From Sphingobacterium composti (lineage in GTDB: Bacteria; Bacteroidota; Bacteroidia; Sphingobacteriales; Sphingobacteriaceae), in NCBI RefSeq assembly GCF_009829075.1, contig NZ_WUQZ01000008.1:97394-161393 (forward strand): a DNA stretch of 64,000 nt. The letters run 5' to 3'. The position numbers and the translations under genes are program-made. Within the stretch, counting starts at the first letter, position 1. Each line of letters opens with the position of its first letter. The notes beneath the pieces were generated by a model. The model saw only the letters and a program-made list of their open reading frames with translations, searched no databases and was not told the origin of the DNA. Positions 16,685-25,979 of the stretch are shown here, piece by piece.

Positions 16685-17782
16685 TTAGATTAATTTAAAT
16701 GTTTTTCCGGGTAGGGAGACGAGTAAGGATTTCATCTCCATTTCAAGTAATACAATTGCCAGTTTACTTTGTGGCCAATCACAATGTAACGCTATATCAT
16801 CGATACTTGTTTGTTGTTTTTCTTTAATGTAATTATATACTTTTTGCTCATCCTTAGTCATATTGTCCGGAATGAGCTTCAGTTGCTTTGCTTCAGTTGG
16901 CTTGTTCTCCTTATCCCAATTCATGAGGTAAGCCAAATCATCTGCGTGACGGATTAAGTGCGCACGATTCGTTTTTATAAGGTAATTGCATCCAGCTGAA
17001 TATTCTTGGTCAATTCCTCCTGGAAAAGCGCAAACATCACGGTTATACGTGTTTGCAATTTCAGCTGTTATCAAAGCACCTCCTTTTAGAGCTGCTTCTA
17101 CGACTATTGTCACATCGGCTAATCCCGCAATGATGCGATTACGCATCGGGAAGTTTTGTCTATCAGGATTCGTTCCTGATGGAAATTCTGTTAATAATCC
17201 ACCGTTTTCTATCATTCGTGATGCTAATTCTCGATGCGAAGATGGATATATACGGTCTAATCCATGGCCTAAAATTCCAATTGTAGGAATATGATTTTTT
17301 AAGGACTCACGGTGCGCAAAACTATCAATGCCGTAGGCTAGTCCGCTGATGATTTGTACATCAAAAGCTTTTAGTTGATGAATAAAATCTTCGCAAATTC
17401 TCTTTCCATATTGTGTTGCATTTCTTGTGCCTACTATACTGACAGTTTTTGGAGGATTTAGTGAGGTCGTACCTTTGTAATAGAGAAGAATAGGAGCGTC
17501 ATCACAGTTTTTTAATCGCTTTGGATATTCCTTATCTTCAATCCAAGCGACTTGTATGTCGTGTTTTAAAATGAAATTATATTCTTCTTCGGCTTCTTTT
17601 TGATAAGACTTGGATATTATATTTTCGGCCAGAGCATCTCCAATATTTGGAATTGCTAAAAGTTGTTTTTTTGAACTTTTGAAAATTTCTTCGATAGAAC
17701 CATTGTACGCTAATAAAGTACGGCTCAATTTTGGGCCAATCCCTTTTATTTTTGTCAATGCGATTTTCTCAAGAATGTTCAT
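16685..17782 (-). CDS. dprA: DNA processing protein DprA
   Basis: DprA loads RecA on incoming single-stranded DNA during natural transformation. The N-terminal helix-hairpin-helix part (about 8-65) includes IKGIGPKLSRTLLA. The Rossmann DNA-binding domain (about 105-285) includes VGTRNATQYGKR, ISGLAYGIDSFAHRESL and FPSGTNPDRQNFPMRNRIIAGLA. A C-terminal winged-helix domain ends the protein at 365. The gene ends 17 bases from the MFS start. Many Bacteroidota carry dprA without obvious competence operons. Confidence 0.95.
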   Translation of the reverse strand: MNILEKIALTKIKGIGPKLSRTLLAYNGSIEEIFKSSKKQLLAIPNIGDALAENIISKSYQKEAEEEYNFILKHDIQVAWIEDKEYPKRLKNCDDAPILLYYKGTTSLNPPKTVSIVGTRNATQYGKRICEDFIHQLKAFDVQIISGLAYGIDSFAHRESLKNHIPTIGILGHGLDRIYPSSHRELASRMIENGGLLTEFPSGTNPDRQNFPMRNRIIAGLADVTIVVEAALKGGALITAEIANTYNRDVCAFPGGIDQEYSAGCNYLIKTNRAHLIRHADDLAYLMNWDKENKPTEAKQLKLIPDNMTKDEQKVYNYIKEKQQTSIDDIALHCDWPQSKLAIVLLEMEMKSLLVSLPGKTFKLI

Positions 17783-17855
17783 AACTGGTGCTTTAAATAT
17801 AAGGATAAGTTTGATTTTATTCCAAATGTTTGACTTTTTTTGTGAATAGTAATCT

Positions 17856-17863
17856 TAACTTTG
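17856..17863 (+). promoter_or_regulatory. Promoter -7 box of the 77-codon gene
   Basis: TAACTTTG is an exact TAnnTTTG match 22 bases before the ATG. A TTTG at 17829-17832 lies 23 bases upstream and could be the -33 box. Confidence 0.55.
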
Positions 17864-17885
17864 TTAGGATTTAAAAAATATAACT

Positions 17886-18119
17886 ATGGAAATGCAAGAA
17901 CCTTTTGATATAGAAATTGGCGATATCGTTTATTCTGTTTTCCCTGATGAAAAGGATACCTACACCATCTTCAAAGACGGAAAAGAATATGTGCAAATAA
18001 TCAAAGATACGGAGACCAGCTGGTTAAAATTAAGTCCTGAAACAGGCTTGCCACTTTTCGGTATGGACGAAGAGGTGAATTTGATTGGTGCGGAGATTAC
18101 GAAGGAATTGGGTGGTTAA
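17886..18119 (+). CDS. Small acidic hypothetical protein
   Basis: This is 77 residues, without signal peptide or membrane helices, so probably cytoplasmic. The middle reads IVYSVFPDEKDTYTIF and the fold looks like a short beta-rich domain, but I do not recognise the family. It has its own promoter box and a clean terminator, which argues that it is real and monocistronic. It starts 103 bases from the divergent dprA start. No function is assigned. Confidence 0.72.
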   Translation: MEMQEPFDIEIGDIVYSVFPDEKDTYTIFKDGKEYVQIIKDTETSWLKLSPETGLPLFGMDEEVNLIGAEITKELGG

Positions 18120-18149
18120 TTAAAATTAAAATTAACTGTCAGGATGAAC

Positions 18150-18182
18150 GGGTTGTATCTTTAATAGATATAACCCTTTTTT
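18150..18182 (+). terminator. Terminator after the 77-codon gene
   Basis: GGGTTGTATCT (18150-18160) pairs with AGATATAACCC (18166-18176) with one G-T wobble, then a run of T. Confidence 0.8.
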
Positions 18183-18287
18183 ATGAAATCTATTCTATAT
18201 CTTTCATTTGTTTTGTGTTTACTGTTTTTTGGTAGTTATCAGCAACGAGATGTATCCATAAAAGTTTATTCTTTGCAAGAAGAATAA
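18183..18287 (+). CDS. Possible 34-codon secreted peptide ORF
   Basis: An ATG right after the terminator opens a short ORF starting MKSILYLSFVLCLLFFGSY, which looks like a signal peptide or one membrane helix, and ends at TAA 18285. There is no promoter or ribosome site of note. It could be a decayed leftover of a larger gene. I list it because the 18183-18696 gap otherwise holds only AT-rich sequence and the palindromes described separately. Confidence 0.25.
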   Translation: MKSILYLSFVLCLLFFGSYQQRDVSIKVYSLQEE

Positions 18288-18576
18288 TATGATGAAATTT
18301 GATTTTATGATTGCTTGCATATAAAACTAATTGTTTAATCTAGCTGTATTTATTATAGGTTTTTCATTTATTCAATTCAAATTGAATGAAGAAAATGAAT
18401 ATCTTATACTATTCATGTTGTTGTCTTATTAGTATTTATTTTAACTCTAATTATTTATTAAGTTATCATTTAAGTCGTTTTTAAAATTTTTACACGGAAC
18501 GATCTTTATTTAATTTACTATTGAGACATTAAGTGTTTTTGTGGTTTATTTTTTATCTTGTGACATTTTTGTTGTT

Positions 18577-18610
18577 TAAGCAAACGTTTGTTTAATTTGC
18601 GCAATCGATT
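18577..18610. promoter_or_regulatory. Cluster of palindromes upstream of the susC-type gene (possible LacI-like operator)
   Basis: CAAACGTTTG (18581-18590) is a perfect palindrome centred on CG, as LacI/GalR operators are. Within 10 bases follow TTGCGCAA (18597-18604) and AATCGATT (18603-18610), also CG-centred. They lie about 90-120 bases before the susC-type start. No LacI gene is in the window, so regulation is inferred only from the site shape. Confidence 0.4.
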
Positions 18611-18696
18611 TCTTCTCTCTTGGATTCTAAAATGTTTGCTTTTTATTTCACATGGTGCTAGTTTTAGCGCTAAGTAAAATAAAAAATAACCTTATT

Positions 18697-21600
18697 ATGA
18701 ATCAAAATTTATTCCTTAGGACTAAGAATTTTCTTTTTACTTTGTTATTCATTCTCCTATGTAGTTATACTGCTTTTGGACAACTTACAGTTACAGGTAA
18801 TGTATCTGATAGCAATGGACCCTTGAGTAGTGTATCAATACGTTCCAAGAATAGTAATAAAGTTATTTCTTCCACAAATGCGGACGGGGCGTTTCGTGTG
18901 AATGTTGAGGCATCAGATGTATTAATCTTCAGTATTGTTGGATATAAGCAAAAACAAGAAGCTGTAAATAATCGTACTGTAATAAATGTTTCGCTCGAGT
19001 CTTTAGAAAATATGCTTGAAGAAACTATTGTGACAGGATATACTACTATCAACCGTGCAAAAAACACTGGGTCAATATCTAGTATTCTTGCAAAAGATAT
19101 AGAGAATTTGCCAGCAGCTAGTATAGATGTTTTGCTCCAAGGAAAACTTCCTGGGGTAAATGTGCAAAATTTTACGGGGATGCCCGGTGTAAAGACATCA
19201 TTAGTAATTCGTGGTAATTCTAATATTCCAAGATCAAGTAGTCAGTTTGATACGGAGAATTTAACTAGTAATCCTTTGTATGTAATTGATGGAGTACCAA
19301 TTGCTGATGATGAGGTTAGAGCATTCAATGTTACTGGAACTAATTTTCTTTCTAGTCTGAATCCAAATGATATAGAGTCAGTTGACGTTTTAAAAGATGC
19401 TTCTTCAGCGGCATTGTATGGTTCACGTGCTAATAATGGTGTTATTCTAGTAAAAACCAAACGTGGTAGAGTGGGTAAACCAAGAATCAGTCTAAACACT
19501 TACCAAGGGTTCATTGTGCAGCCTGAAAAATTGAATACGTTGTTGGGGCGTGCTGAACGTAATCAGAAACTAGGATTGCTATACCGTTATGGGACACATG
19601 CACAACAAGGCAATCTACCTATCATGCTAACAGATAGTTTGAATCCATCATTTAATGGTAATACTGATTATCAGGATTTATTCTTCCAAAGTGGCGCGAT
19701 CCAGAATTATGATTTATCTGTTGCTGGTGGTACGGAAAATATTAATTACCGTATTTCCGGAGGATATTATGATGAAAAGGGTATAGTTAAAAACACAGGC
19801 TTCAAAAGATATTCTTTTACAAGTAATGTGAATTTCAACTTTTCAAAGTCTTTGGAATTACTAACAAATTTCAAGGTGTCAACAATGGATCGTAAAGAAG
19901 GTCGTGGTACTACGGCATTTTTGCGAGAGCGATCCTACAGAAATGTGTATGGTGTAAATCCAATAAATATGTATTCCTCATTATATCAGTTGTCTGACGA
20001 GACTATTGATGGTATTTTGAATCCTTACGAACATCAACGTAATGATAATATTAATGTGGATCTTACTGGGGTAGGAGAGTTGAGATATACGTTCTTGAAT
20101 GATTTTAGACTTAGTTCAAGAAGTATCATTAATTATTCGACCGCCAAAAACGATTTTTTCTCTCCATCTTATATGAATTCGGATAATTTGGCTGCGGGGA
20201 AGTCAACGCATACCCAATATCGTAAGTATTTGATGACAAATAATTTGTTGTGGACAAAAACTTTTAGTGATGTACACAATTTTACAGCAAATCTTATTCA
20301 TGAGTATGAAACACGTACTAACTCTGGAATGTATTTGTTAGGTATTGGCATTCCTAATGACAACATTCAGGTTATAAAAGGTATTAGTTCAAATAACTTA
20401 AGTGGATACACAGATTTATCTTCTTATGCAAAATTGTCATTTCTAGGTGCTGTGCACTATGATTATGACAGTCGCTATTTGATTGATGCAGTTTGGAGAA
20501 AAGATGCTTCTTCTCGATTTGGAAAAAATAATAAGTGGGGTAATTTTCCTTCGGTAGCAGTAGGGTGGATTATTTCCAATGAATCTTTTGCACAAGAGCT
20601 TGGCTGGATGAATGAACTTAAACTAAGAGCAAGTTGGGGGCGTACGGGTGATGAATCTAGTATTACAGATTTTGACCGATATAATGCGTTCATTCCAGGT
20701 GATGCGGCATACGCTGGCTCGGGTAACGTAAATTCATACGGAGGCTCATCTGCGATTATTCCAAATTATGCAGGTATTACCAATGATGATATCACATGGC
20801 AACAAACTGAAACATGGAATCTTGGTGTAGATGGTAGTCTCTTCAGCAACAGATTGTTTTTTAATATCGACGCATATTCTCGTGAGACTTCTGGTCAGAT
20901 GCTTAGCATTACTATTCCTGAATATACAGGATACGCGAGTACATTTACTAATGCAGCTTCTGTACGAAATTCAGGTTTGGAGTTGAACATAGGAGGTCGT
21001 GTATTTGATAATGACAAAGCTTTCCAATGGACACCTTCTATCAATATGGCATTCAACAAGAACATGGTAACTTCATTGCCAAATGGTAATCGCGATATCT
21101 ATTATGGTCAAGCTGTATATGTAGTTGGTAAACCTCTAAATATGTATTATGGCTTCTTAGTGGATGGTGCTATTAGTTCATCTAATGACATTATTGTAAA
21201 TCCATATACTGGAGCTGTAGGAAGTACCAAATGGGGGAGTTTAAAACCAGGATATGCAAATTGGATAGATGTAAATGGTGATTACCGTATTTCAGATAAT
21301 ATTGGCGAAGATGATCGTACTTTTTTCGGAGACTCCAATCCTAAAGTAGTAGGAGGATTCAATAATTTATTCACGTATAAGGATTTTTCTTTGCAGGTGT
21401 TAACAACATTTACACTTGGTCGCGACATCATGAATCAATCTTTTGCGCAACGTATGTCTAACAGTTTCTTCTATGGCAATCCTTTTGATATGGCTAGACG
21501 TTCGATTGGTGATCTAGAGCAATATAGTTATTGGAAACAAGAAGGTGATGTCGCAACGTATCCTGCATTCAATCCATATTTAGGGTTATATACTTGGAGA

Positions 21601-21867
21601 ACTGGACAATCTATGTTTATGGAACCGGGATGGTATGTACGTATCAAAAATGTAAACTTAACTTATCGTTTCGATCCAGCTAAACATAGTTGGATGCAAA
21701 GATCAAAATTAAATACACTTCGATTGTATGCTACAGTGGATAATGTGGCAATGTTCCAATCTTTTTCGGGTATAGATGCTGAGCGTGTAGATGGACAGGG
21801 GTATGATATGGCTGATGGATATCCTCTTCCTAGAAAAGTAACATTAGGTCTTCAGTTCGATTTTTAA
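18697..21867 (+). CDS. SusC/RagA family TonB-linked outer membrane transporter
   Basis: A TonB-dependent outer membrane channel that imports glycans or peptides bound by its SusD partner. A signal peptide ends near FGQ. Residues about 30-115 form a carboxypeptidase-regulatory-like domain, followed by the ETIVTGYTT TonB-box-like segment. The plug domain follows (LLQGKLPGVNVQN, IRGNSNIPRS, NPLYVIDGVP, SVDVLKDASSAALYGSRANNGVILVKTK), then the beta-barrel ending LGLQFDF. I choose ATG 18697 (1056 aa) because the 15 residues before it do not fit a signal peptide. First gene of a four-gene operon. No ECF sigma or anti-sigma pair is next to it. Confidence 0.95.
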   Translation: MNQNLFLRTKNFLFTLLFILLCSYTAFGQLTVTGNVSDSNGPLSSVSIRSKNSNKVISSTNADGAFRVNVEASDVLIFSIVGYKQKQEAVNNRTVINVSLESLENMLEETIVTGYTTINRAKNTGSISSILAKDIENLPAASIDVLLQGKLPGVNVQNFTGMPGVKTSLVIRGNSNIPRSSSQFDTENLTSNPLYVIDGVPIADDEVRAFNVTGTNFLSSLNPNDIESVDVLKDASSAALYGSRANNGVILVKTKRGRVGKPRISLNTYQGFIVQPEKLNTLLGRAERNQKLGLLYRYGTHAQQGNLPIMLTDSLNPSFNGNTDYQDLFFQSGAIQNYDLSVAGGTENINYRISGGYYDEKGIVKNTGFKRYSFTSNVNFNFSKSLELLTNFKVSTMDRKEGRGTTAFLRERSYRNVYGVNPINMYSSLYQLSDETIDGILNPYEHQRNDNINVDLTGVGELRYTFLNDFRLSSRSIINYSTAKNDFFSPSYMNSDNLAAGKSTHTQYRKYLMTNNLLWTKTFSDVHNFTANLIHEYETRTNSGMYLLGIGIPNDNIQVIKGISSNNLSGYTDLSSYAKLSFLGAVHYDYDSRYLIDAVWRKDASSRFGKNNKWGNFPSVAVGWIISNESFAQELGWMNELKLRASWGRTGDESSITDFDRYNAFIPGDAAYAGSGNVNSYGGSSAIIPNYAGITNDDITWQQTETWNLGVDGSLFSNRLFFNIDAYSRETSGQMLSITIPEYTGYASTFTNAASVRNSGLELNIGGRVFDNDKAFQWTPSINMAFNKNMVTSLPNGNRDIYYGQAVYVVGKPLNMYYGFLVDGAISSSNDIIVNPYTGAVGSTKWGSLKPGYANWIDVNGDYRISDNIGEDDRTFFGDSNPKVVGGFNNLFTYKDFSLQVLTTFTLGRDIMNQSFAQRMSNSFFYGNPFDMARRSIGDLEQYSYWKQEGDVATYPAFNPYLGLYTWRTGQSMFMEPGWYVRIKNVNLTYRFDPAKHSWMQRSKLNTLRLYATVDNVAMFQSFSGIDAERVDGQGYDMADGYPLPRKVTLGLQFDF

Positions 21868-21879
21868 TACTAAGAAATT

Positions 21880-23442
21880 ATGAAAAAAATAAATATATCA
21901 AAGTTAATTCTAAGCATTTTTCTACTTACTGGAACAGGCGTTTTTGTGTCATGTGAAAAAGAATTAGAAAACATATTAAAGAATGACACATATAGCGATG
22001 CTTTTTGGAAAAATCAATCTGATGTAGAAGGTGCAATTAATGGTACATACGGATTATTTAGAAATGCATTAAATAACAATCAGGCATTCTTTGTTTGGGG
22101 GGACACGCCAATAGGAAATTTGGTTACGAATGATGGAACACTGCACTCGGATATTTTTACGAGAGGTTGGTTGATTCCGTACTATCGTGAAGGCGGAACG
22201 TTGAATTGGGTAAATTGGTATAAGATCATCAATCTTGCAAACCTTATCATCGAAAAGACGCCAACAATACCTGACGATAAATTTGTCGAAGGACAAAAGA
22301 ATAATCTAATTGGTCAAGCATATTTCATGCGTGGATTGGCTTACTTCTACCTCACTCGAGTGTGGGGTGATGTACCAATGCAATTAAAGGCTACAGAAAG
22401 TGGTAGTGATGTCGAGTTGTTAGGAGCTACTCCAAGTACGGAGATCTTAAATTTGATAATGGAAGATGCGCAGAAAGCTTCTTCTCTGATGACATGGGAA
22501 TCCGTAGAGAAATCAGAGCGAAGAAGAGCTAATAAAGGATCTGCATTAGCACTTTTAGCACATGCTTCTGCATTTCAAAATGACTATCAAAAAACATTAT
22601 TGTATACAGATTCACTTATCAATCAGACAGCCAGATTTAGTTTGATGAGTGCAGATAATGTTACTGATGTGTTTTCTGACAATGTCGCTAAAGAGAATAT
22701 TTTTGTGATAACGCAAAAAGACAGTGAAAATGAATCCGCTGCACATACAGGTAATATATTTACTACCTCAGTGTCTTTCAGTACGACAAGTTCAATTACT
22801 TATCCAGGATTTCCATTCACTGTTCCGAACTATTATATAGATAAATCCAGATTGGATAGACTATATAGTAATGAGGATAAAAGAAAATCTAAATTCTTTT
22901 TAAAATTTGATGATGGAACTGTAACAGTTGATAACAATGCGCGTACGGAAAGGTTTCAGTTGACAAAATATGCAAATTTCACATTTAAGAATGCGGCAAC
23001 ATTAGGCGATTTGCGTGCAGAAAGTAATATAGTAATATTTCGTCTAGCAGATATTTTATTGTTAAAATCGGAAGCCTTATTTCAATTAGGCCGAATCAAT
23101 GATTCGCGTGCTACTTTAAATATTATTCGTGAGAGAGCAGGGCTGGGGCCTGTTGATGCAACTTTGAATGATAGAGCTTATTATACCGAAATCTTAAAAG
23201 AAAGACAGCGTGAGTTAATCGGCGAGGGTCATAACTATTTTGATATTGTGCGTAACATTTGGAAAAAGAATTCAGCACAACAATTTCAATTTAATCCTTC
23301 TGACCTAATTAGTTGGAGCCTAACATTAGGTGATGGCGGATCGGACAGATTAGCACTAAAAGGATATTATTTCCCAATAGAAAACTCAAATCTTAACTCT
23401 AATAGATTAATTACGCAAATTCCATATTGGATGGGTAAATAA
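21880..23442 (+). CDS. SusD/RagB family nutrient-binding outer membrane lipoprotein
   Basis: The SusD-type lid protein that captures ligand above the SusC channel. The lipobox FVSC gives acylated Cys25. The N-terminal SusD-like part starts DTYSDAFWKNQSDVEGAINGTY. The tetratricopeptide-like scaffold contains the GQAYFMRGLAYFYLTRVWGDVPM motif, and the C-terminal RagB part has ADILLLKSEALFQLG and ERQRELIGEGHNYFDIVR. The ATG is 12 bases after the susC-type stop. The substrate is unknown; no glycoside hydrolase lies in the operon. Confidence 0.95.
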   Translation: MKKINISKLILSIFLLTGTGVFVSCEKELENILKNDTYSDAFWKNQSDVEGAINGTYGLFRNALNNNQAFFVWGDTPIGNLVTNDGTLHSDIFTRGWLIPYYREGGTLNWVNWYKIINLANLIIEKTPTIPDDKFVEGQKNNLIGQAYFMRGLAYFYLTRVWGDVPMQLKATESGSDVELLGATPSTEILNLIMEDAQKASSLMTWESVEKSERRRANKGSALALLAHASAFQNDYQKTLLYTDSLINQTARFSLMSADNVTDVFSDNVAKENIFVITQKDSENESAAHTGNIFTTSVSFSTTSSITYPGFPFTVPNYYIDKSRLDRLYSNEDKRKSKFFLKFDDGTVTVDNNARTERFQLTKYANFTFKNAATLGDLRAESNIVIFRLADILLLKSEALFQLGRINDSRATLNIIRERAGLGPVDATLNDRAYYTEILKERQRELIGEGHNYFDIVRNIWKKNSAQQFQFNPSDLISWSLTLGDGGSDRLALKGYYFPIENSNLNSNRLITQIPYWMGK

Positions 23443-23455
23443 TAATTTTAATACA

Positions 23456-24178
23456 ATGAAAATGAAGAATTTTATAAAATATAGTTTTGCTACTTTCTTA
23501 TCCATTTTACTTTTATCCTCATGTACCAAAGATCAAATTATTGATGGAGGAGTAAGTAACCCGAAAGTAAATATGACAACATACGATTACTTAAAGTCAC
23601 ATCCAAGAGGTCTTTTTGATACGTTGATTATGATAATTGATAAAGGTGAAATGAAAGATTTAATCAATAGCCAAAAGACTTTCTTTGCGCCAACAGATTA
23701 TAGTATCAATGCTTTTATCAGTATTCGTCAGTCTGAAATAAGAAGAGTTGATGAACGTAAAAACTTCAATCTAGATTCATTATTTAAGCAGTTTACTCCT
23801 CAGATGTTAAGAGATTCTATGTCAGTATATTTATTCTCTGACGAAATTGTTCGTGATAATTTGGATGCAACAGGAAAATCATTTAATAGTGCATTGAATG
23901 GTTATAGCTTTTTAATCACATTGGAAGAGCATTCAAACAACGATTATGACGCTGGTGGTTTGATTCCTGAACGACCGAAGTTTATGTACTATAATCGTGT
24001 TATTGGACAGCGAGATGTACTTTCTGCGGGTCAAATGCAAGATCCAAGTGGGAATGCGAATCTTTTGGATGTTAAAACTATCTGTCAAACAACAGGTATT
24101 CATACGAATACGGGAGTCTTGCACGTCTTGAATAACAGTCATGCTTGGATCAGATCATTAAAATTAAATATAAAATAA
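23456..24178 (+). CDS. FAS1 (fasciclin) domain lipoprotein
   Basis: A lipoprotein (LSSC, Cys23) with one fasciclin-like domain, seen in KTFFAPTDYSINAFISI at about 74-90 and the closing TNTGVLHVLNNSHAW. FAS1 domains often mediate adhesion or protein binding at surfaces. It lies 13 bases after the SusD gene and 8 bases before the next ORF. Its place in the operon suggests it forms part of the surface uptake complex; this is inference. Confidence 0.85.
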   Translation: MKMKNFIKYSFATFLSILLLSSCTKDQIIDGGVSNPKVNMTTYDYLKSHPRGLFDTLIMIIDKGEMKDLINSQKTFFAPTDYSINAFISIRQSEIRRVDERKNFNLDSLFKQFTPQMLRDSMSVYLFSDEIVRDNLDATGKSFNSALNGYSFLITLEEHSNNDYDAGGLIPERPKFMYYNRVIGQRDVLSAGQMQDPSGNANLLDVKTICQTTGIHTNTGVLHVLNNSHAWIRSLKLNIK

Positions 24179-24186
24179 CTAGCCGA

Positions 24187-25245
24187 ATGAAAAATTTATA
24201 TAAAATAGCTTTTAATATTCTGCTTGTTGTGATATTGTGTGCAACAAGTTGCAAGAAGGTGGAAGTCGGATATTTGAGTGACAACATTCGCTACGGTTCT
24301 AACCCTGTAGTAGTTGACAAAGGTGTGTTTAAAATTGTAACAGGTATCATTCCTGATAACTCTACACCTCCCTTTAAAGTTAGTATCTTGGATGTTAGAA
24401 ATAAAGAAACGGGATTACGTGAAGAAGCGTTCTTTAAAGAATCAGAGATTACAGTTTGGAAAGAAAAGTATGATCCTAAAACGGATACTACATTAGCGCT
24501 TATCGATGCTAAACGTGAGAAGCAAAAAAAGTTACCGTTTGAGATTATCGAAAAAAGCGGTCAATTGATGTTTACGCAGGCTACAGAAAGTATTCCTCCA
24601 GGTGAATATTTGTTGGATATCGTAGTAGAAAATTCGAAAGGAAGAAAAGAATACAAAGGTATAACTACATTACAAGTAAAGGAGCCTTTGCTTTTTGAGC
24701 ATACTACAGCGCCATATTTTATTATGGTTGATCCTAAAGATGGTTCAAGTAAAAGATATCCTCACGATGTGGATTGGTTTGATATTAATAATCAACAAAG
24801 TGCTAATATGCGCTTTAAGATCACTAGAGATGCACAAGGTCCGAATCAGATTATCTTAAAAGTATATGATAAAAATGGAGCAATATTTCCAGGAAAAGCC
24901 TTACAACGTAGACCTGATGGAAACGGATTTTTGAACACAATGGCAACATTTGCCTATAAAACTACAGTGACAGATGATGCAGTGATTCATGACTATGCAC
25001 AAGCGAGATTCCCGGATGTGTATTGGGATTCACAAACTAATAATATTTTGTGCTATTACAGAATTTATGATGAATATATCGAGTCAGCTGATTATGCTGA
25101 TGTGTGGAATCCACCTTATGAAATTACGCACAAAACTGATACAAAATCTTATATCTTACAAATTCGTTTTGGCTTGAAATTTAATATGCCTGGGACATAT
25201 CTTGTTGAAATGCATTTGGCAGCAACAAAGAAACCAGGAAAATAA
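24187..25245 (+). CDS. DUF5007-like lipoprotein of the SusCD operon
   Basis: A lipoprotein (CATSC, Cys22 from the ATG at 24187) of about 352 residues. It has an Ig-like N-terminal half (about 45-165) and a second half with aromatic-rich beta-strands that ends TYLVEMHLAATKKPGK. The likely family is DUF5007, which I recall with FAS1 proteins in Sphingobacteriaceae SusCD operons; the assignment is tentative. The longer ORF from 24145 starts inside the previous gene and lacks a signal peptide at its start, so I use 24187. A surface ligand-binding role is inferred. Confidence 0.75.
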   Translation: MKNLYKIAFNILLVVILCATSCKKVEVGYLSDNIRYGSNPVVVDKGVFKIVTGIIPDNSTPPFKVSILDVRNKETGLREEAFFKESEITVWKEKYDPKTDTTLALIDAKREKQKKLPFEIIEKSGQLMFTQATESIPPGEYLLDIVVENSKGRKEYKGITTLQVKEPLLFEHTTAPYFIMVDPKDGSSKRYPHDVDWFDINNQQSANMRFKITRDAQGPNQIILKVYDKNGAIFPGKALQRRPDGNGFLNTMATFAYKTTVTDDAVIHDYAQARFPDVYWDSQTNNILCYYRIYDEYIESADYADVWNPPYEITHKTDTKSYILQIRFGLKFNMPGTYLVEMHLAATKKPGK

Positions 25246-25257
25246 AAATTAATAGTG

Positions 25258-25291
25258 AAAAGGGCTTGATGATTTTATCAAACCCTTTTTG
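25258..25291. terminator. Terminator between the SusCD operon and rsmG
   Basis: AAAAGGGCTTGAT (25258-25270) pairs with ATCAAACCCTTTT (25277-25289) with one C-A mismatch, then T's. It ends both converging transcripts. Confidence 0.8.
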
Positions 25292-25292
25292 T

Positions 25293-25928
25293 TTACATCG
25301 GTACGTAGACCACATATTTTGTATCGAAAAACTCTTCTTTAAAGTAGGAAGATAAAGGATGTAATTCTGCTTTCAGTTTGGATTCTTTTATTTCCTCTTT
25401 GAGGTCTCCACCTTTAAGGTAAAGAATTCCGTTAGGAATACCATTTTTATCTTTCTTCTCGAATTTATTACGAATCCAAGGAGTAAAATCTGCCAAGCGT
25501 GTAACCGCTCTTGAAACGACGAAGTCGTATTTATAATCCAATTGTTCTGCACGAATATGGTCAGCCTCGACATTTGTCAAACCAATTGCGGCAGCAACTT
25601 CACGAACTACTTTTATTTTCTTTCCAATAGAATCTACTAAGTGAAACTGCACTTCTGGAAACATAATTGCTAATGGAATACCTGGAAATCCTCCTCCAGT
25701 TCCCACGTCTAATATGCGCGTGCCAGGGGTTAATTCTTGAACAAATTTCGCAATACCTAAAGAATGTAAAATATGTTTTAGGTAAAGACTGTCGATATCC
25801 TTTCGAGAAATAACATTGATTTGGTCATTCCAAAAAGGATAAACTTCTGCCAATTTGCTGAATTGTTCTTTTTGTTTTTCCGTAAGACGTGGAAAGTAAT
25901 TGAATATAATATCTACTGTTGGATTCAC
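25293..25928 (-). CDS. rsmG: 16S rRNA (guanine527-N7)-methyltransferase RsmG
   Basis: RsmG (GidB) uses SAM to methylate G527 of 16S rRNA in the 30S subunit. The SAM motif ILDVGTGGGFPGIPLAI is at about residues 71-87, and the family blocks FWNDQINVISRKD and DFVVSRAVTRL are present. At 211 aa it has the family length. It follows the GT2 gene on the same strand with a 51-base gap. Confidence 0.96.
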   Translation of the reverse strand: MNPTVDIIFNYFPRLTEKQKEQFSKLAEVYPFWNDQINVISRKDIDSLYLKHILHSLGIAKFVQELTPGTRILDVGTGGGFPGIPLAIMFPEVQFHLVDSIGKKIKVVREVAAAIGLTNVEADHIRAEQLDYKYDFVVSRAVTRLADFTPWIRNKFEKKDKNGIPNGILYLKGGDLKEEIKESKLKAELHPLSSYFKEEFFDTKYVVYVPM

Positions 25929-25979
25929 GATTGTTTGATTTTAAAATTCACTAATTAAATAGTTCTGCTATGCGAACTT

